From assembly GCA_039545355.1 (NCBI GenBank), contig BCJJ01000024.1, positions 310,001 to 374,000 of the forward strand: a stretch of DNA of 64,000 bases. The letters run 5' to 3'. Under the pieces are notes generated by a model. That model was not told the DNA's origin and did not search any database. It saw only the letters and a list, made by a program, of their open reading frames with translations. This stretch comes from Trichosporon coremiiforme (taxonomy: Eukaryota > Basidiomycota > Tremellomycetes > Trichosporonales > Trichosporonaceae). Position 1 is the stretch's first letter; the number at the start of each line of letters is the position of its first letter. Positions 22,240 through 31,900 of this stretch are shown here, piece by piece. The translations under genes and the position numbers were made by a program.

Positions 22240-22812
22240 TCATCTGCCGCTCTTCCAGTAGCTCTTCTTGCGCTGCACGCCGCGGTTCATCGTCGCCTGC
22301 CGCTGCACCATGCCGGTGTACGCCTGGTGCTGCTGTTCCGAGAAGATCTCCTCGTCGGGGATCATGAATGAGTCCGGGTTGCGCACCGCCGCGAGCGTGG
22401 CACTCAGCGTGGGCTGGGATACGGGGCCGAGGTCGATCGACTCGCTCCGCGACCGGCTGAGGGAGCGGCTGGGAGTGAGCCCGCCGCCGTAGCCACCTGC
22501 GCCGAATCCGGACCCCGAGGGGCTGCTGTAGCTCGGGGAGGAGAGGGGGGACCGGTTCTGCGGCGACGACGCGCCCTGCGGCGGGCGGGACATGTACTCG
22601 GTGTACTCGTTTGGCGGGGTTGAGCGGCTGCTCGACGAGGGCGTGGACGAGGTCGACGCGACGCCGGGGCCCGGAGGTTGCTGCGAGTATGGCACGTACT
22701 GCGGCGCGACGGGCGTTTCGGGCAGAGCCTTGCCGTCTGGCCGGATGTGCTCGATGGTCGCAATCTTGGGCTGCGAGTTTTGCCGCTTGTTCTTGCGCCA
22801 GAAGAAGCCCAT
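22240..22812 (-). CDS. Disordered Ser/Pro-rich hypothetical protein, possible myristoylated N-terminus
   Basis: This is a single frame of 190 aa, not recognised as a named family. It starts MGFFWRKNKRQ, with glycine at position 2 and a basic cluster, which could allow N-myristoylation and membrane contact. This is weak evidence because the usual small or hydroxyl residue at position 6 is not there. The centre is rich in Ser, Pro and Gly with repeated RS words (SRSLSRSRS). The C-terminus has an ordered-looking segment, residues 145-190, with DEEIFSEQQHQAYTGMVQRQ and a basic end. The codon pattern and compact order/disorder layout support a real gene. Gene deserts lie on both sides. Confidence 0.6.
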   Translation of the reverse strand: MGFFWRKNKRQNSQPKIATIEHIRPDGKALPETPVAPQYVPYSQQPPGPGVASTSSTPSSSSRSTPPNEYTEYMSRPPQGASSPQNRSPLSSPSYSSPSGSGFGAGGYGGGLTPSRSLSRSRSESIDLGPVSQPTLSATLAAVRNPDSFMIPDEEIFSEQQHQAYTGMVQRQATMNRGVQRKKSYWKSGR

Positions 22813-25318
22813 GGTGTTGAGCTTTGATTCAGAGGGGTGAGGATGAGTGAGTGTGGGAAAGGAACTGAAGTCGCAGGTCGAGCGCGAAGGTTGTTGCCGA
22901 GAAGGTGTCGCTGCGAGGAATGTCGGGGTTGATGGACGTGGGAGAGAAGAAAAGATGACTAGGTGGCCGGGCTTCGCTGGACAGGGGTTGATTAATATAG
23001 TGTTGCCAGTGGCGACTTAGCGAGCAGCGAGGGCGCGAGCCGAGGATAGTGTCGGTGGTTCGGTATGATCCACGCGTGGGCCGTGGGTCCGGTGGGATCG
23101 TTGATAGCGTCGAGCAACGAGAGAGGCGCTAACCGCTTAGTGTCGTCGGCGTGGATGGGGGGATGAAAGGTGCACGCAGCTTTTTGACTAGATGGGCTAG
23201 TGAGAAAGAGATGAAGAGAAGTCAAAAAAAGCTACTCTACTCCGCCAGTGGAAGTGAGCCATCAGCCGGGGGTCGGGGTATACATGGCTGGCCCTCCTCC
23301 TTGTACTTGTGATCGCAGCCAAGGCTCACAAGGATGCGGCCAAGAGCCGTGGATGTCTTGTGGTCAGGCTTGGGAGGAGGTATGACGACGCGTGAAAGGG
23401 CAGCAGCACTCTGATCCGGCACCGGCTTGAACGGGCTTGACTCTGTAGAGCTCTGGGGGCCCTGACCCTGGGTCATGTCGGGGTGGGTTCTCGGCACTGG
23501 CCTACTGGCGCTTGAGGTCATAGTCATATGGTCTTCGAGATCCTGAATTGATGCTCGCTCTTCAAAATGTCGCTTGTGCAGAGGAGAGTAGCGCAGCACT
23601 CGAGTTCAGGATGCACAGAAGGACAGAAGGACAGAAGGACAGGGCAGCCATGCGCAGCTGCCCAGCGCACCCAGAAAGCCCAGCTAGCCCAGTGTGCTCA
23701 AGACGGCACAAGAGCGCGAGAGACGGCCAAGTAACCCCAGGTAGCCGCAATGATACCCTCCCGTCCAGGCATCCTGCACCCAAGATGCCGAGAGTTGCTT
23801 CTGCCAGTCCTGGGCCAGTCCTGGGCCAGTCCTGGGCCAGTCCTCGGCTCTCACGCCCTGCGACCTTGCGAATCTCGCAAGCGGCGTTTCATACCGTGCC
23901 CTACTTGCCATACCGGGTAAGTCGCATCCCTGTCCCCGGCTCCTTGGGTGTCACGCCTGCAGTCGCAGTCGCCAGTCACCAGAAGAGACCACCACCACCC
24001 CGGCAACCCTATTTTCCCTGCACTGCACGTCCTGCTCGTAAGGGAAAGAGGGGGGAAGAGTGCGCTTCCGGACGGACAAACCCGAAGCGAGCCCTCGCGA
24101 GCTGCGAGCCTGACCGCTGACCTCCGACAGTCCATATCCCATAGGCATCAAAAGACCATTCAAGTTATGCAAGGATGCCTGCGCACGGAGATCCCAAGAT
24201 CTGCACATGATTTGCCAGGGTTGCGAAGAGTAGGTTTGGTCTTTCCCCCTGTACCCCCCTATGATTGATTCATCCTGAAGCGCGTCTGAACTTTGCAACA
24301 ACACATGCGCGAGACACATGGAGGCGGGAATCGCACCTCCTCTGGCCTGCAGACGGCGTACGCGTCGACACCCGCGTCCAACGGCGGGTAGCGTGTGGTA
24401 CCGAGCATAAGGAGCATGGCGGTGATCGACGAACACGACTAGCGAACAAGCAATCTAGCGAGGACTAACTCGGACGAGTAGTGGGATCGTTTTCGAATGG
24501 GTTGCGCGTGTTGGTTGCCCTGGACCAAAACAACACCTATGGCTCGTGGCTCTTGGCGTGGAGGGGGGCGTAGGGATGAGTCATGGCGTGCGCTGCCTGG
24601 TGTTCTGGCGTGTGGGCGCAGGCATGTCAAAGGCATGTCAAAGGCATGATGAGGCCAAAGAAGGCCAAGGAAACAACGCGTCGTGAATGCTGACACTGAC
24701 GCGAATCACTCGCAGCGGCGCAGCCATTGTCGAGGGGCGCGTCGCTTGGCTCAAGCTAGCTTGTGGAATGGGGAGACGCGATCGAGCGCCCGCAATCACA
24801 CATAGATGCGAGCTGCGACGTATGCGACGATCATCGCTTCCTAGATCGTCCCCTCTGCGTATGACGGCATCGCGACGCGTCGGTTGGCCCTCGGGGCTCG
24901 GCGACGAGGACGTCATGACATGCTATGATCCGGGGGTCTGGTGCGCAACTCGGCGTCACTTGGCACTCCGCACGCCCAGCGCACGGCCTTGCGCTCACTG
25001 ATTCTCCACTCATACCGCGCACGCTGCCATTGACGTCGCTCCGCTAGTCACCCGCCTCCACCTTCTGCACTGGTATGCGGTTTCCAAGGCTGCTCGCGTG
25101 CATGCCAAGCATGAGCGTGCAATGGCCGAGTATAACCAAGCGGCGATAAGCACTAGACTGTTCCCAGCTCCGGTGACCGGTTCCCAAGATCACACCAAGC
25201 CTCCCAAGATCGATGGATCGCTGGCACTGCGTACGCTATCTCTGGTGGAGGGCCGCCTTGGCTCTGGGCATTCATGGTGCATCTCTTGATGTCTATGGCG
25301 ATCTGTCTCAAAAGCACT
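22813..25318. other. Gene-poor stretch with short tandem repeats
   Basis: No convincing gene was found in about 2.5 kb. Repeats are present: 9-bp GGACAGAAG units (23617-23643), an 11-bp CCAGTCCTGGG unit repeated about 3.5 times (23807-23843), and an 11-bp GGCATGTCAAA unit repeated (24620-24650). A minus-strand frame at 23237-23599 lacks an ATG at its 5' end and has no recognisable domain. Bases 24318-24360 contain a tRNA-like B-box word on the minus strand that does not fold as a tRNA. Confidence 0.5.
23807..23843 (+). repeat. 11-bp direct repeat array
   Basis: The unit CCAGTCCTGGG is repeated about three and a half times head to tail without interruption in the gene-poor region. Function is unknown. 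Confidence 0.8.
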
Positions 25319-27515
25319 CTACTCCCCGTGATGCGCCAGGTCTGCCGTCAGTTCTCCTCCCCGAAGTACACTCACATGGCTCGTCCCACGTCTCGTCCCG
25401 CTGCCCGACAACCTGCATCGCAATGTTCTTGCTCATGCTCCGTGAACTCATAAAGTTGCCCACGGCGAGGTACGCATGCGGAATCCCCGCATACCGTGCA
25501 ATACCCTGCATCTCGCCCTCGGCATCGAGGCCCCAGACGCTGCCCAGTTTCTCTGCCGCCTTGGAGCCCAGCGTCTCGGCCACGGTCTCCTTGAAGCCCG
25601 TGTAGCCCGTGGCGAAGAGGACGAGGTCGAACTGTTCCTCTGAGCCGTCGCTGAAACGCACACGCTTGTCGGGCAGGAAGGCGGAGAGTTCCCCGGATCT
25701 GACTGAGATTGCGCCACGGATTATGAGGTCGCTGCCACCGCCAGGAGAGGTGAAGTAGAAACCGCCGCCCTTCTCTTGCGCCACTGCGTGTTAGTGTTGT
25801 ATGAGACGAGGACTCACGGGTCATGAAGCCCGTGCCGTCGGGGCCGGACCAAGTCTTGAACCCCGCCTTCTTCAGTCCGGCGAGCAGCTCGGCGTCCGCA
25901 TGCTCCAGGTACGCCGTCCCCCGCTTAGCCAGAGCACGGGTCACGAGGCGCGGGAAGCCGTCCGCGATCCGGTCAGCGACCTCGACGGGGAACCGCTCCA
26001 TCATCGCTTGCGAGTACAGCCCGCCGCCGGCTTGTCGTCAGCTTATTGCAACAGGTGTCGTTCAGCTCTACTCACATAGGATGGGGAGACCCGACTTGAA
26101 TGACATGACGAACGTGGGCGAGCGCTGGAGCATGGTGACTTCTGCGTGGTGCTTTACGAGATCGACGGAGACGTCGTGTCAGGACGTACTCGCGCCGACG
26201 ACGAGGACACGCTTGCCCTCCAGACCTTTGCCGCCGGCATGCAGGGATGTGTGCTTGATCTCGCCGTCCCACTCCGCCTGTCCTGGAAGCGGAGGGGGCA
26301 TGTACGCCTTACCTCCGATGAGACCGGTGGCGAGCACGGCGTGCGATACCGTAATCGTGCGTTCGGTGACCTCCCCATTGACAGTGCGAAGAACGCTCAT
26401 GGTCCAAGACTTGGTCGCTTCGTCGTAGCGAGACTTCGAACCGTCGACGGTAGACTCAAGCCAGATATCGAGATCCATGGCTTCGGCATACGACTCGAGC
26501 CAGTTAGCGACCTTCCCCGCTGGAATGAAAAGTGGCCAGTTGGTAGGGAAGGGCATGAACGGGAGGTGGTTGCCGTGCAGGAGGTCGTGCAGGGAAAGCG
26601 AGGCGTAGCGCTTCCGCCAGTTGTCGCCGATGCGGGATTGGCGGTCAACGATGAGAGGGCGGAGGCCGTATGTCTTCATCTGAGCGGCGAGAGCGAGACC
26701 GTTGTGGCCAGCTCCGACTGAGGTCAGCATAGGCTTCCCCTTTGAGACTTACTGATCAGAACGTCGGGGTCTTGATCGGCGAACTCCCGCTCCCTCGCGC
26801 GCTTCTCGTCATGCGGCTCCATAGCGTTGTGCTCTCCATACGGCCGGTGGTACCCGAACTTCTGAATGTGGCCAGCCAGCTCATCGATCGTCGTGAACAG
26901 CGTCCATACCTTCCACTCTCCGTTGTCCAGCACCAGTCGAGCTACACCGCCGCACTTCCCAACCACAGCATCAAAGGAGAAGTGTACCTTGAGCCATCCA
27001 AGATCAGGGTAAGGTGTTTGTACTTCTGGTGGGGGAAGGTCCGACACCTTGACGTTCCGCACTTGCTGCTCAGGGACAATGTCGCCAAACACGGTCGTGA
27101 TCGCAGACCGGGAGAAGCATCGATAGTCGCGGGTGAAGGCGAGGACGTCACGCCAGTACCCCGTCGAAAGGATCAGGTCGGCAAGCGCCTCGCCGCTGGA
27201 AGCAGACAGAGCGGCGCCGAGTTTCCCAACGAAGGCGGTCGCAACGGCCATTACATCGGCGTCTTTCGGCAGGGCGAAGCCGGCCGTCGTTGTGGGTAGG
27301 ACGATGTGGGCCGTGTTGGATGTGTCGGGGCTGGTAGTCACCGTCATGGTGAGTAGGTAAAAGTTAGGGGGGAAGGCGTTTGCGCCAGCATCCAACAAGC
27401 TTAAGTGACAGTCGCGATCGAGTAAGCCTGTCAGAGCGGCTGGGTCAAGGCTGACGAGGTGGTACCAACGCTTCGGCTCAGCCCCGGTCAGGTCCGAAGC
27501 GCCATATCGGGCCAT
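25319..27515 (-). pseudogene. Flavin-dependent monooxygenase (YUCCA/FMO-like) interrupted by an in-frame TGA
   Basis: Five exons are predicted: 27515-26753, 26717-26076, 26030-25818, 25783-25376 and 25341-25319. They would give 682 codons, of which codon 434 is TGA (26181-26179). Residues 1-250 resemble an NTF2/SnoaL-like N-terminal domain. The FAD motif GAGHNG is at about 256-261, formed across the first splice junction. A second Rossmann motif, VVGASTS followed by the TGA and then HDV, is the NADPH-binding site. Downstream, LVLFATGYTG matches the conserved FATGY motif of this family. All splice sites on both sides of the stop are intact. The enzyme would oxygenate a small substrate using FAD, NADPH and O2. 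As read, translation ends after 433 aa without a complete NADPH site. It is divergent from the AIF-like gene over about 520 bp. Recent loss, an allele or a base error are all possible. Confidence 0.8.
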
Positions 27516-28038
27516 TAGTTGCCGATTAGTAACCCAATTGTCACCTGATCGTAATCAGGCTGAATGGCCTGCCCACCCTAGCAACTCAGACAATAGCGCT
27601 GCAGCTCTTCCGGAGATCAAGAACAATGAAAGACTCTCGAGATCTACGAGATAAGCCGTTGTGCGCAAGTCGACGTTGCCGTAAGTCTATTGTCTTCAAG
27701 GCTCTTTTGACGACCCAAGCTTCTACCCGCACACACAATTCACTACGGCTCATCGAGGTCCAAGCGAACGGCCCAATCCGGTCGGCTCAGGGCGTTGGTT
27801 AGTGGGTTGTCACCTGTCCGCCCCGTCGTAGATGCCCAGAGATGCATCGGACTATGTCCTGCAATCACCTCATCCTCATTCTTCTCACTGACACCGACAT
27901 GCATCCCAGACGGAGTTCGGAGCGCAGTGGGAGTCGCCACACGATTTTGATGCCGATTGGGCCGCCCCTGATTGGCTGGGAGTGAAGACGTCATAGTCTC
28001 ACCTCCAGACGTACTATCCACAACATCCACGTCTCTTC
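27516..28038. other. Divergent promoter region between the monooxygenase and AIF-like genes
   Basis: About 520 bp lie between two start codons facing away from each other. A minus-strand open frame covers 27743-28030 but begins with GTG and has no recognisable domain, so it was not called. No clear TATA was seen. Confidence 0.5.
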
Positions 28039-29901
28039 ATGCTCTCAGTAGCTCGCAGCGCACTCAGAAGCTCACCCAGGCTCGTCAAACCTCGCACAAC
28101 TCTTCCTTCTACCTCCCTACTTGCGAAAATCAGCTCTAGAGCGATGTCCGACATCAAAACCGCTACCATCGACGCTTCGGAGTTGCCCGCCGGCACCATG
28201 AAGATGGTCGAGGTCGGCGACGGCAAGGTCCTTGTCTCCAATGTCAAGGGGGAGATTGTAAGCTAGAGAAACTGGAGTTGAGCTAACGACAGCACGCTAC
28301 GTCCGCCCACTGTACGCATGTAAGTCGAAAGTGCTAGATGTGGCACATTTGCTAACAAGTGACAGTACGGTGCTCCCCTTGCTAGTGAGTGTCACCTTCC
28401 TTGCAGCCGCTGACCTATCTCAGAGGGTGTTCTCACCGAGGATGGCCGTGTGCATTGCCCATGGCACGGCCCCTGCTTCAACGTCTGCACGGGTGACATC
28501 GAGGACGCGCCCGCTCTCGACTCGCTGCACAAGTACAAGGCGGAGCAGAAGGACGGCAAGATCATCATCTCGGCGCCCGAGTTGGAGCTCAAGTCCAAGG
28601 TCGGCCGTGTCATCCCGAAGGCACGCAAGCCGGCTTCTGCGACCGAGAACGAGACTGTCGTCATCGTCGGCGGTGGCAGTGGTGGTATCCACGCCATCGA
28701 GTCGCTGCGCGAGCACAACTACGCCGGCAAGATCGTACTCATCTCGAAGGAGGACGTCACCCCCTACGACCGCCCCAAGGTCAGCAAGGCTCTTATCGAC
28801 AACGCGCAGAAGATTGAGTGGCGCTCGCCTGAGGTCCTGAAGGGCGACTTCGGCGTCGACCTCAAGCTCAGCACCGAGGTCACTGGTGTCGACACGCAGG
28901 CGCAGACTGTCTCGACCAAGTCCGGTGACAAGATCAAGTATGACAAGCTCATCCTCGCTCCTGGTGCCGTCCCTAAACGTCTCCCGATCGAGGGCAAGGA
29001 CCTCCCCGGTGTTATCACGATCCGCACGCCCAACGACATGAAGCCGGTCGTTCAGGCTCTCGGCCCCGAGGCGGAGATCGTTATCATCGGCACCTCTTTC
29101 ATCGGCATGGAGGCCGCTGGCGCGATCATCGCCAAGCAGCCGAAGAGCTTGAATGTCGTCGGAGTGGACCCGATCCCCTTCGAGGCCGCCCTGAATCAAG
29201 AGCTCGGCAAGGCGATCGTCGCCGACCTAGCCGGAAAGGGCGTCAAGTTCCACCTGGGCGCGAATGTGGAGAAGATCACGAAGGACGGCAACAAGCTCCA
29301 GCTGCACGCCGAGGGCATCGAGCCGCTCTCCGCCGACATCATCATCATGGGCACTGGCGTCGGTCCCGCGACCGGGTTCCTGAAGGACTCGGGCTTCCAG
29401 CTCGAGAAGGACGGCGGCGTCACCGTCGACGACAAGCTGCGCGTCAAGGGCCAGAAGAACGTCTTCGCCGTCGGAGACATCGCGCACTACCCCCAGCACC
29501 CTGATGGCAACGTCCGCCGCGTCGAGCACTGGAACGTCGCCGGCAACCACGCCCGCGCCGTCGCGGCCACGATCGCGGGCAAGGAGACGGCTTTCGAGAT
29601 CGTGCCCATCTTCTGGTCCAGTGTCGGCAAGGGTCTGCGCTACGTCTCGACCGGCGTGCCCCACGACGAGGAGTACCTTGACGGTGACTCTGCCGCCCTC
29701 AAGTTCGTCCTCTACCAAGCCAAGGGCGGCAAGGTGCAGACTGTCGCGTCCATGGGCCGCGACCCGTATGTCTCCAAGGCGAGCGTCCTCATCCAGAAGG
29801 GGCGCATGCCCACTCTCGATGAGATCAAGAAGGGCAAGGTGAGCTGAAAAGGTCCACAACGAAGCTGACAGTATCAGGACATCCTCGGGGTCCAGGTGTG
29901 A
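28039..29901 (+). CDS. Rieske-AIF type oxidoreductase (AIFM3-like), probable mitochondrial
   Basis: Five exons are predicted: 28039-28257, 28293-28319, 28366-28384, 28424-29838 and 29878-29901, giving 567 aa. Residues 1-35 are basic with Ser/Arg and no acids, like a mitochondrial presequence; an internal ATG at 28144 would give a cytosolic form. A Rieske [2Fe-2S] domain follows with ligands Cys80/His82 and Cys100/His103. An FAD motif GGGSGG is near 172-177, then a class I pyridine-nucleotide disulfide-type oxidoreductase core with a GTSFIGMEAAG NAD(P)-binding motif and a VFAVGDIA FAD motif. Animal AIFM3/AIFL has this same order. It would pass electrons between NAD(P)H, FAD and the Fe-S cluster. 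The last exon encodes only seven residues plus stop; its donor and branch site are canonical. Exons of 27 and 19 nt encode the first Rieske ligand pair region. Confidence 0.92.
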
Positions 29902-30113
29902 GTTAATGTACGGCAGTACCGCAGTGAAATGTATCTATGACAGACTCCGAAGCTCATGTTTTTAGTACTGTGGAGGAAGTCAGAACCCTTCCCCACTGTC
30001 GCGTTTGAGCTATAGACCATAGACAGCATAGATACTAGAGCATTTCGGCCGCATATGCGGTGTTGCGAGCGCTCATAGTTGCAGAAGCGCAATCGTGAAT
30101 ATCTAATCATCCA

Positions 30114-30203
30114 GGCCACTTAGCTCAGTTGGTTAGAGCGTATGCTTAACATCTCGAAACAGATTTACGCATAAGGTCGGCGGTTCGACCCCGCCAGAGG
30201 TCA
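30114..30203 (+). tRNA. tRNA-Val (AAC) with a 16-nt intron
   Basis: The cloverleaf can be drawn by hand. The acceptor stem GGCCACT pairs with AGAGGTC, with one A-A mismatch and one G-T pair. The D-arm is GCTC/GAGC, the anticodon stem TATGC/GCATA, and the T-arm GGCGG-TTCGACC-CCGCC. The anticodon loop reads TT-AAC-A. A 16-nt intron (30152-30167) sits after position 37, the canonical place, and position 38 is C. Internal A box (TAGCTCAGTTGG) and B box (GGTTCGACCCC) are good, and five T residues follow at 30206 as a Pol III terminator. It marks the left border of a region of decayed genes. Confidence 0.9.
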
Positions 30204-30205
30204 TC

Positions 30206-30210
30206 TTTTT
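30206..30210 (+). terminator. RNA polymerase III terminator of the tRNA
   Basis: A run of five T begins two bases after the tRNA discriminator base and its following T-C, as expected for Pol III termination. Confidence 0.7.
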
Positions 30211-30433
30211 GGCCCTCGTCTATCCTCCGCTCGTCTGCACGGAGTTGGAGGCTTGGGAGGACGAACAGAGGTTGTCAGAGAACCAGTCAGCGCGCGCAGA
30301 AATTTCGTCAGGGTGGAGTACCTCCACCTCCACCTCCACTTTCGCGGTCCGCATCCACGAGTCCTAGGCGCAGCAAGCGTGCCCTTCCCTCACTCAACAG
30401 ACTACCGCCCCTCCACGTCCTCCTTTCGCTCTT

Positions 30434-31595
30434 CTCAATAGTGGGACTCAGAGGAGGAGGAGGACGATGGAGACACTGCGCCGCCCAAGCCAGTGTGGGC
30501 GGTGACAAAATCTGGTGTGCGTCTCTCCTCGCTGCCGGAGTACACGGACGTGTTAGACATCGGCGGCCAGGTCGGGTGTCTGTGGTACGACGTCGTTCAT
30601 TAGAATCAGGGCCGAGACTAAATTCGGACGACTGGACGGACTCGGAGTCGGAGAACTCGGCATACGCAGCACTGAGCGCTTCGCTGTTCGGACCATCTCC
30701 GTGGGTTTCGCAGTGGGTACAAAGGAACGGACAGCTGTTCTATCCCGACAAGTGGCCTCGCCTTTCCCGGAACCGGGACGGCTTCGATGACAACCGCTGA
30801 GCCCTTGGCCCGCTCAAGCCCGACCCTTGCACGGTGTACTTCTGTGAATTCAGCGACTTCATTCTGGGGCTCTGCCATCTCGACAGACACTACAGCGAGT
30901 GAGGTGGGATGCGCGAGTCCTTCCTAGACACCGTTTTCAATGTGGATCTCGTGGAGGACATCCTCGGTGAGGAGCTGTGGAACACCATTAATCTCATGTT
31001 CTAATATGACCTTCTCCTCGAATCGAACGCCTACACCGCGCTTTTGAATACGCCGCCAGCCTTCGTCGAGTCGCTCGAGGACCCGTGGGAGCACCCCCCG
31101 TTCTTCGTCGGACTTCTGATGGTGATGACGCGGAATTTCCCTCGGCTCGGAGGAGGGCAAGGCGACGATTGTGGGGTACGACACGTGGCCGGTGAGCTTG
31201 CTTCCGGATCCCAACGAGCGCGACAGGCGCGGACCTTCAACCACCGCGTCGCTGGATCGCCATTCATGTCGCCGACGAGAAGGGGGAGTCGAAGGCGGAA
31301 GGCGTGCCGTATAATCGCCCCGGGGCCGAACTCGATGATCCTCTCCGTCTCCTTACCCTCCGGAGTGGAGGAAGGAGGTCGGCGAGGAATACTTCTAACC
31401 CATGACTGACCAGGACTATCAGGACGAGTCGAAGGCCGCTTCCGCCGTTCAAGCGGAATCCCAGCGTCGAGCCGCTAAAGCTCATGGGACATCACAATGC
31501 TGGGGATCGCTGGATCTTCGCCGATGACAACCAGAAGTTGGAGTCGAAAGTTGATCTCGCCAATGTTAAGAAGATCGTACAGTGCCGGTGGTAAG
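30434..31595 (+). pseudogene. Decayed protein-coding gene, family unknown
   Basis: Reading the plus strand gives a protein-like series of segments broken by stops and frameshifts. One segment (30442-30600) is acidic and ends at TAG. A second frame then runs from about 30624 to 31157, encoding WVSQWVQRNGQLFYPDKW, VYFCEFSDFILGLCHLDRHY and LLNTPPAFVESLEDPW. It is interrupted by in-frame TGA at 30798-30800, TGA at 30900-30902 and TAA at 31002-31004. A frame change near 31150 continues as GKATIVGYDTWPVSLLPDPN, and later pieces include WRKEVGEEYF and RWIFADDNQKLESKVDL, up to about 31595. No canonical introns bridge these breaks. I do not recognise the family. Stops of TGA and TAA type are what C-to-T change would make from CGA and CAA, but the ancestral codons are unknown. 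Confidence 0.6.
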
Positions 31596-31900
31596 CGTGG
31601 GGCGACAATACTGGAAATGCATAACATGACGCGGTCTTAATGACCCGTCAGTCGACGTAACTATTGTCTGCTAACAACGCGAAAGCTGACATGCGATGGA
31701 ACCAGCACATGCTGGAAACAATAGCTAACAGTCGGTTTTGGCCATGATCGCACTGCCACCTGCACACTGACAGATGCATGCCACCGCACACGGCGATTTG
31801 GTGATCATTGGGTATAAAGTTGACCCGATGTGAGCATCTCGCGGCGTATACATCGGTTCGACACAGCTCAAACCGAACCCGCCATTCATCGACTAGACAT

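Noticed and set aside
24318..24400. tRNA-like sequence on the minus strand with a B-box-like word (GGTGCGATTCC)
   Set aside because: The T-stem does not pair beyond two base pairs, no A box or anticodon arm could be placed, and the acceptor ends do not match.
26134..26181. A 48-nt in-frame intron that would remove the TGA of the monooxygenase
   Set aside because: It would delete the NADPH-binding loop, and its branch-like CTGAC lies at the start rather than the end of the intron, unlike the other introns here.
26179..26184. Programmed stop-codon readthrough at the monooxygenase TGA
   Set aside because: The known fungal readthrough context is TGA CTA; here TGA is followed by CAC, and the stop lies mid-domain, not before a targeting signal.
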